Source: Epiperipatus broadwayi (taxonomy: Eukaryota > Onychophora > Udeonychophora > Euonychophora > Peripatidae). From it: 64,000 bases of DNA. Where the stretch lies: positions 6,976,821 through 7,040,820 of the forward strand of contig JAQFVV010006203.1 in the NCBI GenBank assembly GCA_028023455.1, written 5' to 3'. This document shows positions 35,579 to 47,060 of the stretch, in pieces (position 1 is the first letter of the stretch; every line of letters begins with the position of its first letter). The notes beneath the pieces were generated by a model that saw only the letters and a list, made by a program, of their open reading frames with translations, was not told where the DNA came from and did no database searches. The position numbers were made by a program, and so were the translations under genes.

Positions 35579-37507
35579 GTCATCAAGTGGTGTGCATGTC
35601 TAATCAACCAGTATTAATATTTATTATTAATGTGATTATTGGGATTGATATAATTGAACTAATTCATTATTATTTGATTCAAAACTACTTAAAAGTAATC
35701 TCAAATCACCATTTTGATTTATTTGCAAATGATTCAATTTTGTTTGAATAACAACCAAAGAATAGCTCTAAATTCTTTTCTTATAATATAAGAAGTTGGA
35801 AATGTCATAATTTGCAATGTGATTTTATTTCTGTTTTTGACCCAAAGTATTTCAATATTATCTTGTATATATAAAATTTTGGCTTGGATCATTTTGCAAA
35901 TCAGCCAAAGTTTCTTGCAAATGTGCGAGCATTGTATTTACATCCACATTAAAAGACAATAACCTAATGTGGTATTATTTACTTTGTTAGGTTTTTAAAA
36001 TATCTATACCATTTTTTATGTTTTCTAGAGTGCCAATATATCTTTAAATCGGTATCCTTTATATTTGATAAGTAAAGATAAAATAGCTTTTAAATAAGAA
36101 TATTTAGATATTCTTTAGTCTTAGTTTAAAAAGAAAATTCTATATCTGTAATAAAGTAACAATTTAATTTCTGAGCTTTACCAGTTGACCTCTTCCACAT
36201 TTTTTCCTCAACATGTTTATGATTTGTTTCTATTTTCTTGATGCCTTGAAGTACTTGATCTCATAATTTTCATTTTGATTTCATAGTATTATTGCTTTCC
36301 CCTCCTCTCAGGTTTATATATCCATATTTTTAATCACATATTTCAAATATTTTAATCTTTTAATTTTTATAACAACAACAAAACATTTATGGATCTATTA
36401 TATTTACAGGGAGTTGTCCTTGGTCATTATTTATTAAACAGTTACTTGGTAATCCATTGTTGAATAATTGAAGAACTTCATGAAAATACATTTTTTCTCT
36501 CTCTATGACAAATAGTTGGGAAATTGCATTTAAAAAGATGACAAAAAAAAAAAAAAAAGATTCATAATGAGCTGTGAAGAAAGAAATACCTAAAAAGTTA
36601 AACAATTTTAATTTTTCTGCCGTATTGTAATTTTATATTATTAATTAATAAAATTATAGTGAAATCTTATCACTATTATCATTATGTTTATTTTTTCACA
36701 TATGTAATCGGCCCTTATACATAACATTTTTTCTCAGTACCATCATTCTTCAAATTATCATTTTGTCACATTAACTGTTGACAAATCATGGTTCTGATGC
36801 AACATTTTCCTACTTCATTAATTAAAAAATAAATAAATGAAGTCAATGCCTTGTCCCCTTTGCCCACTATTTTTTTCTTTTTGAACTAGGTTAAGATATG
36901 GAGCCATTGTTGCCGAAAATACTTTTTCATCACAGATCATTACATCTGCACATTTTAGAGTTTTGATTCATTGCAAGTGTTTTTAAGTATATTCACATGT
37001 TTTGTAGATTCATTCATTACCCTGATTTATTATATTCCTGGTATTATTTTGTTATAGTGCAGTCCTAAATACTGCATTGTATCACATTGTAATATTTTGA
37101 ATGCATAACTTATGCATAAAACACTGATAGCAATTGTGAAAATGATCTAGTTCTTGAAAGATTATAATTTGAATTAAATCATAAGGTTTACATAAAGCAA
37201 ATATATGTTAAAGATTTTTTTTTTCACTGAACACTTTTTTTTTAAAAAGAAATATGAGACCTTGAAACATGATATTGATTTTTTCACTTATGTTTTATCA
37301 TATATAAAATTAAAATGAATATCACTACAAATAAAAATATAAAAGATCTGCAATTATCTAATCAGTATAATTTATATTAAATAATTTATTTAAAAACATT
37401 TAATCACAGTAATCATTAAAATTTTTATGCACACATTTTACTAATGATAAATATGTAATTACAAATTTATTTAAATGCACATTGATTACGTAAGTAATAT
37501 TCATTAA
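35579..37507. other. AT-rich intron-like stretch, nothing recognised
   Basis: Homopolymers (A16 near 36541) and TA runs; no exon recognised. Confidence 0.4.
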
Positions 37508-37658
37508 GGCTGTAGCCTCAAGCACATGCGTATAAAAATGCAATAGTAGGGACCTCTACAGGTCTTAAGCCACACTTCCAAAGAGTAAGCTTGTGGCTTA
37601 AGAACTGTAGAGGTCCCTACTATCACATTTTTATACACATGTGCTTGAGGCTACAGCC
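37508..37658. repeat. 151-bp hairpin with 67-bp stem
   Basis: 37508-37574 pairs with 37592-37658 with only a few mismatches, around a 17-nt loop. The ends are GGCTGTAGCC/GGCTACAGCC. It is more GC-rich than its surroundings, so it would fold strongly. The length and lack of a short miRNA-type loop structure favour a MITE-like insertion. I see no target duplication and no second copy in the window. Confidence 0.85.
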
Positions 37659-39896
37659 ATAATGATAAATATGGAATATTTTGAATTGCAAAATCTAAGT
37701 TCTACTTTACATGCATTCCACTGATTATTAGATTATTCTCATCGACATTTCCCTTCAATACTAGTGTTTTTTTTTTTATTGCATATATCATTCCTGTTTT
37801 CCATCTCCTTAAAAATAAGACTATACATTTAAAATAATATTTGCAATTTTTATTCTAATAATTTTTAATATTTATTTTAATAATGATTCTTTAACATCAT
37901 ATAAATTAATTTTTAAAAAATTTGAAAAAGGCCCCAATCAATCAATTGTCAAATGTTCAAATCAAATGATATTCAATTACCAGAGCAGTAGGCTAAAAAT
38001 AGCAATTTCAATAAATTTTTTAAAAAACAGACTTTTTTTTATCTGGTTGAGTTTACTCCAGTAATTTTTTTTATTTAGAAAATGAATTTATATAAAATAA
38101 AAAGAAAATGTATTACTTTCTTTGAATAAGTAAAAAAAAAATAATTTTTTATTCAAGTACAATCAGATTGCAATGATGATTTTAGAATTTGAGGAAAGTC
38201 AAGATAAATTTATTGAGATATTATTGAAGAATGGAGCATAACATCATTTTATTAAGAGAAGTTTAAAAATGCATATACAGTTTTGGCCACATTGTTTATT
38301 ATAAATAAATAAATAATCAATCAAACAAGACTGAAATAAACAACTATTAATAACTATATTTAAATATTTATCAAACCAGCTTTCATCTCCATTGAGACCT
38401 TCTCAAAATATTATGGACAAATAAATTATATTGGATATTAAACCATTATAGTGATTTTGTTTATTATATTTTCATCAGACTGATAATGATATTTGTTTGG
38501 AATGCAATAATGTCTGAGAGAAAAGTATTGGAAAGCAGTAATTTTTTGTACATTAAAAGTTTTTTTATTAGCTATGCCAAGTAAATATCTGAATTTGATG
38601 CAATAGTGTTAAAATAAACTAAAAGAAATATAAAGTATTAAAAATTATCCTTAAAATTCAATGTAATTAATCATATAGCAATAAATTAATAATAATCTAG
38701 TTATAAGCTAAACTTTAATAAGTCAAATGTTAGTTTATATTCTAATTAAAAAAAATTATTTATTTTCAAATGGACTATATCATCATTTGTTAATAGCTTA
38801 TTTAACTGAATATAAAACATTAAATGGGTTATGTGAATTTAAAAATGTTTTATTAAAAAAAAATATAGAAAATATATCACATTTTTATTCATAGATGGGA
38901 TACAATATATTTTTATATATCTAAAGAAATAACATATGAAAAAAAGATAGATGGATATGGATTGATGCTTATTTTATGTACTCTTAAAAAAGTTATTATA
39001 AAATACCTAGGGTCATTAGATTTTTTAAAAATAGATAATCCAGCCAAATACTTTATTAATAAAAAATGAAATAAATTGACATTTAATTGCTTATTGCTAG
39101 GAAAATCTCTCTTTAAGACTTAATAAAAATATTTTTAAATTTATAGGAAAATGAGAAAAGGTGGATGGAGGGGGTTAAGTTTTAATGTTAAAACAAAGAA
39201 AAAAAAGGCGTTTTTTTTTTTTTTTTTCTTAGCAATAATACAAATATAGTTGTATCACAAGGGATCAAATATCAATTTATTCTTTATTTATAAATTAATT
39301 ATTAGACAAAATATTTTTAAAAAAATCTAATGACTATATATATTTGAAACTAACTCTTAATTTTTTTAAAAAATATGTATAATTATTGCATTAATGTTAT
39401 ATATATAATGAATTTTATTGTTTAGAATTATTCACAATCAATCTTGATGTCTGGGATAGGATGATAATTTTTATTTTTTCTGTTAAAAAAAATGTAATTT
39501 AAAAATATGAAAATAATATTATTTATTTAGAAAATAAATATGAAGGTAATATAATTTAATAAAAGACAATGATTGAAAAAACAAATTATGTTTTAAATAT
39601 GAAAATAAACTAATTTCTTTTGAGAACAAATGTAATTTAAGTAACTGTGGAAAATATTAAGTGCAGAAGGTGTAAATACATTAAAAAAATATAAATATTA
39701 TTAATTTGAAAACAAACATGAAATTAATGTTTTCATAACAATATTTAAAAACACTATATTTAAAAAAGTGAAAATATTTTGAAAATTTCAATGTTTATAG
39801 AATTAGCCAGCAGTGCAGCCTGAAAGTAAATGATATTCAGTGCCTACTTACAATTTCTTTAAAGTATGAATTTGGCTTTATACTTTTATTATCAGT
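37659..39896. other. AT-rich intron-like stretch, nothing recognised
   Basis: Very A/T-rich with long T and A runs (for example near 39210); no coding or structured repeat seen. Confidence 0.45.
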
Positions 39897-39909
39897 ATGA
39901 TTAATTTTT

Positions 39910-40183
39910 AAGCCAATAAACATCACATGACCACTACCTCTTATGCTTGTGTATAACTGTTGTTAAAACAGGCAAAACTCACTATATATATTGCCACTCT
40001 AAGCAAGACAGAGTAATCAATGGATGCCAGAAGGCTTGTGCATAAAATTCCCATTTAGTGCCTACTCATCCAATATCCCCAGACTAGTTTCTGGCTTATG
40101 GCTTACGCACAAGCCTCTGGCATCCATTGATTACTCTAGCTTGCTGTGCATGGCAATATATATAGTGAGTTTTGCCTGTTTTA
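39910..40183 (-). mobile_element. Foldback hairpin element, copy C (13-bp TSD, inverted)
   Basis: The 13-bp repeat ATGATTAATTTTT flanks it (39897-39909, 40184-40196). The family 3' tail is at the left in inverse (AAACATCACATGACC...), so the element is on the minus strand. The arms about 39970-40050 and 40105-40180 (GCAAAACTCACTATATAT, GAGTAATCAATGGATGCCAG, TTGTGCATAAAAT) are inverted copies. The 5' end at the right stops at GTGAGTTTTGCCTGTTTT, shorter than copy A. Confidence 0.85.
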
Positions 40184-40404
40184 ATGATTAATTTTTCTCA
40201 CTTTATAGATTTAAACTTTTTTTTATATATTTGCATCATCTATTAATATATTGAGATAGATGCTGTTTTGGATTTAAATTTTTTGTATGACTTTTTGTCA
40301 TCAGTTATTAAAAAATTATTATGGAATTCTATTTCTCTCATTAGTAATTTAATTTCTTCCCAAAGATTTGTCGGTTTTTTAAAATAAATTATTTTCATGT
40401 TTTT

Positions 40405-41089
40405 GTAGTGTTTGTAAAAATGGCAGACATTTTTGTGCACTCCAGAAAAACTAGAATTTATTCGTAAGGCTGTTTTTAGATCGCGCTCTGATAGCTGAGG
40501 AATTTAATTAGTGCATTGACGTAATGGCGATCGACAATTCCTAGAAATATTTGCTAATTACAAATATTTCTAGATAAGAGGCGTTACTCTATTGGTCAGT
40601 GCATTGATTGATTGTTGCAGTTGTCAGAGAGCGATAAGAACACTGGGTAACATCGGGCAGTGTAATATAGACGGGAGTAGAGAGCAGTGTAACATCGGGG
40701 GCTGTAGAGAGCAGTCCCGCAGTAGCAAGTTGCAGACCATGCGTTTGGAGAGCAGCCGCTTGCAAACCATTCATTGGAGAGCAGTCGGTGCAGACCATGC
40801 CTTGGAGAGCATCCGTGGCTGAGCGTTGCAGACCAATTCATTGGAGAGTTTCGTTGCAGACCAATTTGTTTGGAGAGCTTCGTGGCAGGCCAATGTGTTT
40901 GGAGAGCTTCGTTAAGAAAGAACAGCATGGGAATTGTAAAATGTTATTTGCTGACCGCACAGTATGACTTGCAGTTATAACCTTGGAGCAGTCGTAAGTG
41001 CGGATACTACAGTTTTCATTCGTATTATTTATTTTAAAATTATTGTCTATTTGAAAATATATTAATTTCATTTTTTAAAAAAAAAATTA
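40405..41089 (+). mobile_element. GC-rich composite insertion: LTR-like part + minisatellite + A-tract
   Basis: An exact 17-bp repeat, ATTATTTTCATGTTTTT, flanks this block (40388-40404, 41090-41106). The first part (about 40405-40600) resembles the LTR of the element at 59295-62978: GCACTCCAGAAAAA, TTTAGATCG, TTTAATTAGTG, and an AAATATTT...AAATATTTCTTGG-type inverted pair. Then comes a GC-rich minisatellite (40730-40911). An A10 run stands just before the right repeat. There is no coding frame; overlapping frames at 40589-40980 are repeat read-through. Either a retroposed LTR-derived transcript or a diverged solo LTR with an expanded internal repeat. Confidence 0.6.
40730..40911 (+). repeat. 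Minisatellite, six units of about 29 bp
   Basis: The consensus is about TTGCAGACCAATTxxTTGGAGAGCxxxCG. Units start at 40730, 40760, 40789, about 40826, 40854 and 40883; the third is longer (about 37 bp). Upstream (40640-40725) a related but shorter unit, GTGTAACATCGGG..GTAGAGAGCA, repeats. It is markedly GC-rich for this window. Confidence 0.85.
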
Positions 41090-41232
41090 CATTATTTTCA
41101 TGTTTTTAAAAATTTTGCTTTTGTTGTTTTTGTTTGTGGTTTATATATATAATGAAATTTATCGATTAGTTTATTCTGGTTGAATTTGATATGTAATTTC
41201 TCTTAATTTCTTATTCCTCTATGCATTGATTT

Positions 41233-41656
41233 ATATACTACCATTTATACTTTCTTTAATCACTTTTTACAATGCAAATAGAAAATATCAAGAAATATAT
41301 TTTAATTGATGACATTGTAAAAGGTGATTAAACAAGGTGCATAAATGATATATATTTTGGTGTGTGTTTAGTGATTCTACCAATGAGTAGGGTATACATG
41401 CTAATGACATTGGTGAATTAATATTATATAATTGTGATTAAACAAGGTGTATAAATGATATATATTTTGGTGTGTGTTTAGTGATTCCACCAATGAGTAG
41501 GGTATACATGCTAATGACATTGGTGAATTAATAATATTATATAATTGTGATTAAAGAAGGTATATAAATGATATATATTTTGGTATGTGTATAATGATTC
41601 CACCAATGAGTAGGGTATATATACTAATGGCATTGGTGAATTAATAATATATAATT
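41233..41656 (+). repeat. TIR element end followed by a 110-bp unit triplication
   Basis: 41233-41275 pairs inversely with 41313-41354 (TTTAATCACTTTTTACAATG and its near-complement). The right part then recurs in tandem: 41324-41433, 41434-41546 and 41547-41656, the first two almost identical, the third more diverged. Each unit contains a short stem CACCAATG...CATTGGTG. The terminal sequence is shared with 56966-57676 and 58329-58504, so these are one MITE family. Confidence 0.85.
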
Positions 41657-44600
41657 GTGTTTAATATGAATAAACAGTAATCTTTCATCAAGTTTAATGT
41701 TCATATCTGAGCTAAAAATGATATTGGAACTAAAAGTGATAGAATAATTTTTAGCCTAATAAGTAATTAATAGTAATAGTTAATGTATTTATATAAAGAA
41801 GATGCTATCAAATGTGTGGGTACAAGAAATTTGGCATTTGTGAATGTAGATCTCATTGTAGCAAATGAAAAAAGAAAAAAAAAGAAATTGTAAAGAAGTT
41901 TAAAAAAAAAGTAAACCAAATGCTTCTCAAAGTTAGATATATCAAATGAGACAAACTCTCCATACACTAGTGCTTAGGAAATGATGATTATTTGATATTT
42001 ACTAGTTTAATATCAAATGTGACTACCATTTTTTAAAAATAATTTTTGTCTCTCTTAAGTTTTCATTAACCCATATCTTATATCTCAGTAAATATGCACT
42101 GATATATTCATTTAATTAAGAAAACAGATTACTTTATAAATTCATTGAGGAGACAATTTCAATAATTTATAAGTAAAGCAAAAAGATTTTATTTGTAAAT
42201 GAAGTCAATTAATATGCAAAAAGACTCACCAATCGATACATAACTAAAAATTTTAAATCTGAATTGCATTTTACAAATAGTAATATAATAAAAGGAATTT
42301 AAAAGTTATTATAGATAAAATCAGCCTTGTTTAAAGTGACAATTGCATTGTCTTTACATGAGAGCACCTTCTCAAGTTAAAATTGAAACACTGCATTTTA
42401 TTAGGTATTTCAGAAAGAAATTCTAACACATGTAAGATTTTTTTAAAATTGTGGATTGTTTGATGAGGTTTTCAATGCTGTTATTGTCATTGCTAATTTA
42501 TCATGTAAAATAAATGAATGATATTGTAATAATAAATTATTGTAATGATAAAAATGAATAAAATTGTAATTAGAATATTTTTGGGATTATCATCATGAAT
42601 TATGTGATTTGTTATTTACTTATAAATATTTATTAATGGATAGCAAGTGTCAAGTTAGAATATTGTTGTTTGCCAATTATAACAATGTACTATATAGATA
42701 AATTTACAATAAAATAAAGCAGTTTAAAAGTTAAAAAATTGAAATTTATCTTCTATAGATTTTAATGTTTAATTGTCATTGTAATACTCTTATAAAATTC
42801 TTTATTCAAGTTTCTATATTTGTATATGTAAAATCAAAAAATGTAAATTAAAAGAATCAGATTTGAAGTAATTATTGATCCAGTGAATTTATATTTACCA
42901 GAGTAGTTAAGTATTTTATTGTGGATTGTAGTTTTGAGGGCTGAGAATGGAAATGCAATTGGAATTTTTGAGATACTACAAAAATAAAACAGATATTTAT
43001 AGCAATGGTTATGTTTTAAAAAATTATATTCTAATCAGTGGTGGCGTGTTAAATTTTTAAGCAGAGGTGTTTTATTGCAATATTGCTGCCAAAAAGTAAA
43101 CAAGAAAAACAAAACAGAGTATTTCTAATTTTGCAACCACAACCATTTTATTTTCCCATACCAATCATTGTTAAAAGATTTAATGTATTTTTTATTTTTA
43201 GTAACTGCTGTTTGATAAATAATAATATCTGGAATAGATCGACTTTTCTGTTGGTTCAATTTTTTCATGCAATGATAATTGGGAAAATTTATATTTTTTT
43301 AATATATTAAATACTGATAACCATCATGATAAATATTTAAAATAATATTTTTTGTTATGTTGTTATTTTTTTTTTTAATAAATATTTATATGATAATATA
43401 TAAATGTTAATTACAAGAAAAAACAATATTTTATTGCTCATTCTAAATGGAAACAATAAAAATTTATTTGGTCTGAAGAGAAACTAGAATATATAAACAT
43501 ACCACAATCAAACAACTATTGACACTACAACAGCAAGCAGCTCCAATGATACTTATTATGACATTGATAGCTGTTGATAAAAGCAAATGAATCTCTGTGA
43601 AACTTGCTGAAATTCACCAAATATGACGTTACTGGCACTGCCATAATTAGCAGCATCTTTGAATAGAATCTCAAGCATTGCTTAAATAATTATTTTTAAA
43701 AATGGTTTAATTAGTTGTATTTATATAATAATTATGCAAAATATTGAATGATTGTTATATTATTGATATTTTTAAACACAAATTTAATAATTAATTTGGG
43801 TGGGTGGGGTGGTGGTGCTGTAGAAACAGTGCTTATGGCAAAACAGCCATGAATGTTGGGTAGAATTATAATATTTTTTCAATAAGAATAGCATTATAAA
43901 TTAATATTTTATTTTAGTAAGAAAGTAATATAAATTATTTTTATTTTATAAGAAAAAAAATATAAAAATGTTTTATTAATAGAAATACAAAATAATATTT
44001 TTGCCTTGGATTGGTTATTTAAAAGATTTCTTTGAAATTTGATACTATTACTATATTTGTGAATTTTTTTATACTTTCTATTTAACAAAATAAAAAAAGA
44101 TGTAAAACATTCACAATAATTGTTCATTTGTTATTATTATAAGAAACTAAGTACATTGATTTTAATAGGTTTTTAAAATTCTTATTACTACAAGAGAATA
44201 TATTCATTGCAGCTGTTCTTATGGTTTTACGACTTTCTGGATTAGAGAATTTGATATCTTTCTACATATTGTTTCTATATATTTATGGATAACAAGACAA
44301 CACTTAAAAGTACAGAATATATTTATATTTCCAACTGCCCAAGATTTTTTATGGAGTAATAATTAAAATAAATCAAATTAATATTGTGTAATTCTGTCTG
44401 GATAATGTAAATTTCTGAATTAAAAATGTTTGAATTAGTACCAATCTACCTGCTTTGTTTAATTAAATGCTTTATTTTTAAATATGCACATTCACTTCAA
44501 AGTGTTTTTATTCTTTTCACGCAAAAAAAAAATCTATGATCATATTTTATATTTTCCCTATGCTGTTTTGTGACAAAGTAATGAGTTCAAGGGCTAATAA

Positions 44601-44958
44601 AACAAATCCCATCATTTAGTCTTATTGTTAACAAAACATTTATTGCAGTAAGGTTAATGAATTGAAGGGTATATTAGTGTATAACCCTTAAATAAATAAA
44701 ATATGCTAGTGCTTCCTTTATTGAACACAATATTACTGATAGATTTTATGTATATCTTGATGTTTGAGCACCGAAATCATAAGTGTAAAAGTTTCAGTCA
44801 AATGGAACAATTTTATTTTTTATTTTTACTTTATTCAATTGAAAATCAATTCAAAAAAACTTTGGTATTTGAGCCCATTACTTTATCACTTTGATGAAAT
44901 GTCTAAATACATTTGTTATGAAGATCAGTACAAAATTTATTATATTAGAAGATATAGG
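41657..44958. other. AT-rich intron-like stretch, nothing recognised
   Basis: No exon recognised. A G/T-rich GGTGGGTGGGGTGGTGGTG tract sits near 43800; otherwise simple A/T sequence. Confidence 0.4.
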
Positions 44959-44972
44959 TGAGATTATTTCTT

Positions 44973-45147
44973 CACAGAAGCAAAACTCTCCAAATAATAG
45001 TGTAGTGTAAGCCAGAGTAATCAATGGATGCAAAAAGGTTTGTGCATAAAATCCTTATCTAGTTGCACTGAGTGGCGCTCCTGTATGGAGAGTTTGCTTT
45101 TGTGAAAACAGCTTTGTAAGCATAAAGAATGGTAATCATGTGATGTT
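44973..45147 (+). mobile_element. Foldback hairpin element, copy D (14-bp TSD)
   Basis: The exact 14-bp repeat TGAGATTATTTCTT flanks it (44959-44972, 45148-45161). It is shorter than the other copies: about 44973-45060 carries the GCAAAACTCTCC and TTTGTGCATAAAAT blocks, then an inverted TGCACTGAGTGGCGCTCC...GGAGAGTTTGC block. The 3' tail CAGCTTTGTAAGCATAAAGA ... ATCATGTGATGTT ends exactly at the target repeat. Confidence 0.9.
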
Positions 45148-45161
45148 TGAGATTATTTCTT

Positions 45162-46764
45162 GTAAGACTGAATATGTAAAATTTTGAAAGTCATGTTGGC
45201 AAAAACTTTTAAATGAAGGGAAAAGAGGCTGGAAGAAAAAGAATTATTTGCCAGCTTTTTTTAAAATAATGAGTAATGTTTGTATACTTATGAATGAACT
45301 GTAATGTTGATTGCTGCAAACTTACACAATGTAGTGCAGTATATCATACTGCAAACTATTTTTTAAATAAGTGATTGCTTTATTTTCATTATGCAATTTA
45401 TACAATTTAACATATAGATACTAGTGAGGTGCTAAAGTACTAAAGATTTCTGTATCTATTTCCATCTGAGAAAAATAACGACCTTCTGGTAAATTGAATG
45501 GAATTATTTATTGTCAGCAGCCTATTATTTTAATGATTAAACACCAAATTGATTTTTCAAGCAACTAACCATATAATTATTTTTTGTTCATTATAGTTTG
45601 TATATATTGTCATGTCATTGTTTACAAATGTGAGAATGATTTTTAGAATCAATGACAATATTACATTTTTATTTGGAAAATATTATGACGTTAAAAATGT
45701 CAAATGTTTATATGGAATTTTAATGCTTTTTATTTGTTAAATAAAGATAAATGTCTAAATTTGTATAAATATTTTTTAAATATATGTTTTACTAATATTT
45801 GTTTTATATGATCACTGTGTATTTAAACAGTTTTCAAACTCAATATATTATCATTAAAAAAAAAAGGATGTATAGTTTACGTAAACGTTTATTAATCTCG
45901 TTTTGATTTCTAAACTAAATTATGGCCAGTGTGATTATTTTAGAGGCAATACAATTTTTATATGTAATTGCAAATTATTTAAAATATTTATTTATTTTTA
46001 ATGTTTGCGTGAGCTTACATACATGTATGTATATTATATAAAACAACTTTTATATAATATATGTATGTATGCATATATAAAAACTTATATAATTAATAGA
46101 TAGCTAATGATTGTGTATAGATTGAGGTTCTCTTTATTCTCACTTTCTTCGGAATTGATTTGCTCTTAAGTAAAAAAAATATATATAAATAATGAATGAT
46201 TGTTAGTGTAGATTAACTTTCTTTCCTCTCCCCACTTTCTTGGGAAATAGCTTGAAAATCTTAAATTCTTAAGCCAGCTATTTATACTCATTTAACAGCT
46301 CATGGCAAAAAATAAATAATTATATATATTTAAAAAAAAACACATATTAAACATTAAATCATAATTTATGCGATGAGGTCTAAAAGACTAAAACAATTGC
46401 AAGTACTGTATTCTAATTAACATTAATAAATTCTGTTCTCTATTTTAATAATTGATTGCAATGAGATTTTTTCATCAAAGTATGAAGCATAAACACAATT
46501 TATGCCTGCCTTTGTATCTATATATATATATGAATACTGGTCACCCAGAGTTAGCAGATTGCCTTTGACGAAGGAAAACATTATAGATATCATAAATAAA
46601 GCTTAAACCATACTAATCTAATAGTTTACATAGTTCTTGATTAAAGTGAAAGGCTGAACAGCCAATAATATGCAATGATGATTGTATAGGGAGCTCTCAA
46701 GTCGCAACATGACAGAGATTTTATAAGAAAAAGGTGGAGCCATCTTCTTCTTTACTTAAATTTC
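45162..46764. other. AT-rich intron-like stretch, nothing recognised
   Basis: No exon or clear mobile element. A short ATATTATATAAAA/TTTTATATAATAT palindrome lies near 46032-46065. Confidence 0.4.
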
Positions 46765-46868
46765 TATATAAATAAACCAGTCTGAAGCATTTGAGTGTGA
46801 AGCTTTTAAACATAACTCACTGCATATTATTTCTAAATCAACAACGCAAAATCTTTCTAGTAAGGTAT
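46765..46868 (+). promoter_or_regulatory. Promoter-like TATA box and splice donor
   Basis: TATATAAATA (46765-46774) is followed, after about 30 bp, by less A/T-biased sequence and then by a strong donor-like AAG|GTATGT at about 46863-46869. The spacing would fit a short non-coding first exon or the promoter of a solo LTR. There is no open frame between them. A/T-rich sequence produces chance TATA boxes, so this is tentative. Confidence 0.2.
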
Positions 46869-46984
46869 GTACATATTATTTGTAAATACATTGGAACAAG
46901 GCTATTATGACTGTATAAATGATTCAGGCAGTCCCCAGAAAAGAGATAATCTAGTTAATATTTTCTCTATTAAGTTGTCTTGTC

Positions 46985-47060
46985 TTCATTAGTGCAGTGG
47001 TAGGGTATTAATTCAAACTAAATGTTCCAGGATCAATTCTCACCAGAATAGTATAGGTAA
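46985..47060 (+). repeat. Weak tRNA-like SINE remnant
   Basis: TAGTGCAGTGGTAGGG resembles an A box of the tRNA-Gly type, and GGATCAATTCTC lies about 35 bp later as a poor B box. No pairing arms are convincing. Confidence 0.3.

Noticed and set aside
40589-41071. Cluster of overlapping open frames on both strands
   Set aside because: They arise from the GC-rich minisatellite, which lacks stops in several frames; the peptides are repeat read-through.
41324-41656. Three regular 110-bp units as a CRISPR-like array
   Set aside because: The whole unit is repeated, there are no unique spacers, and the genome is animal.
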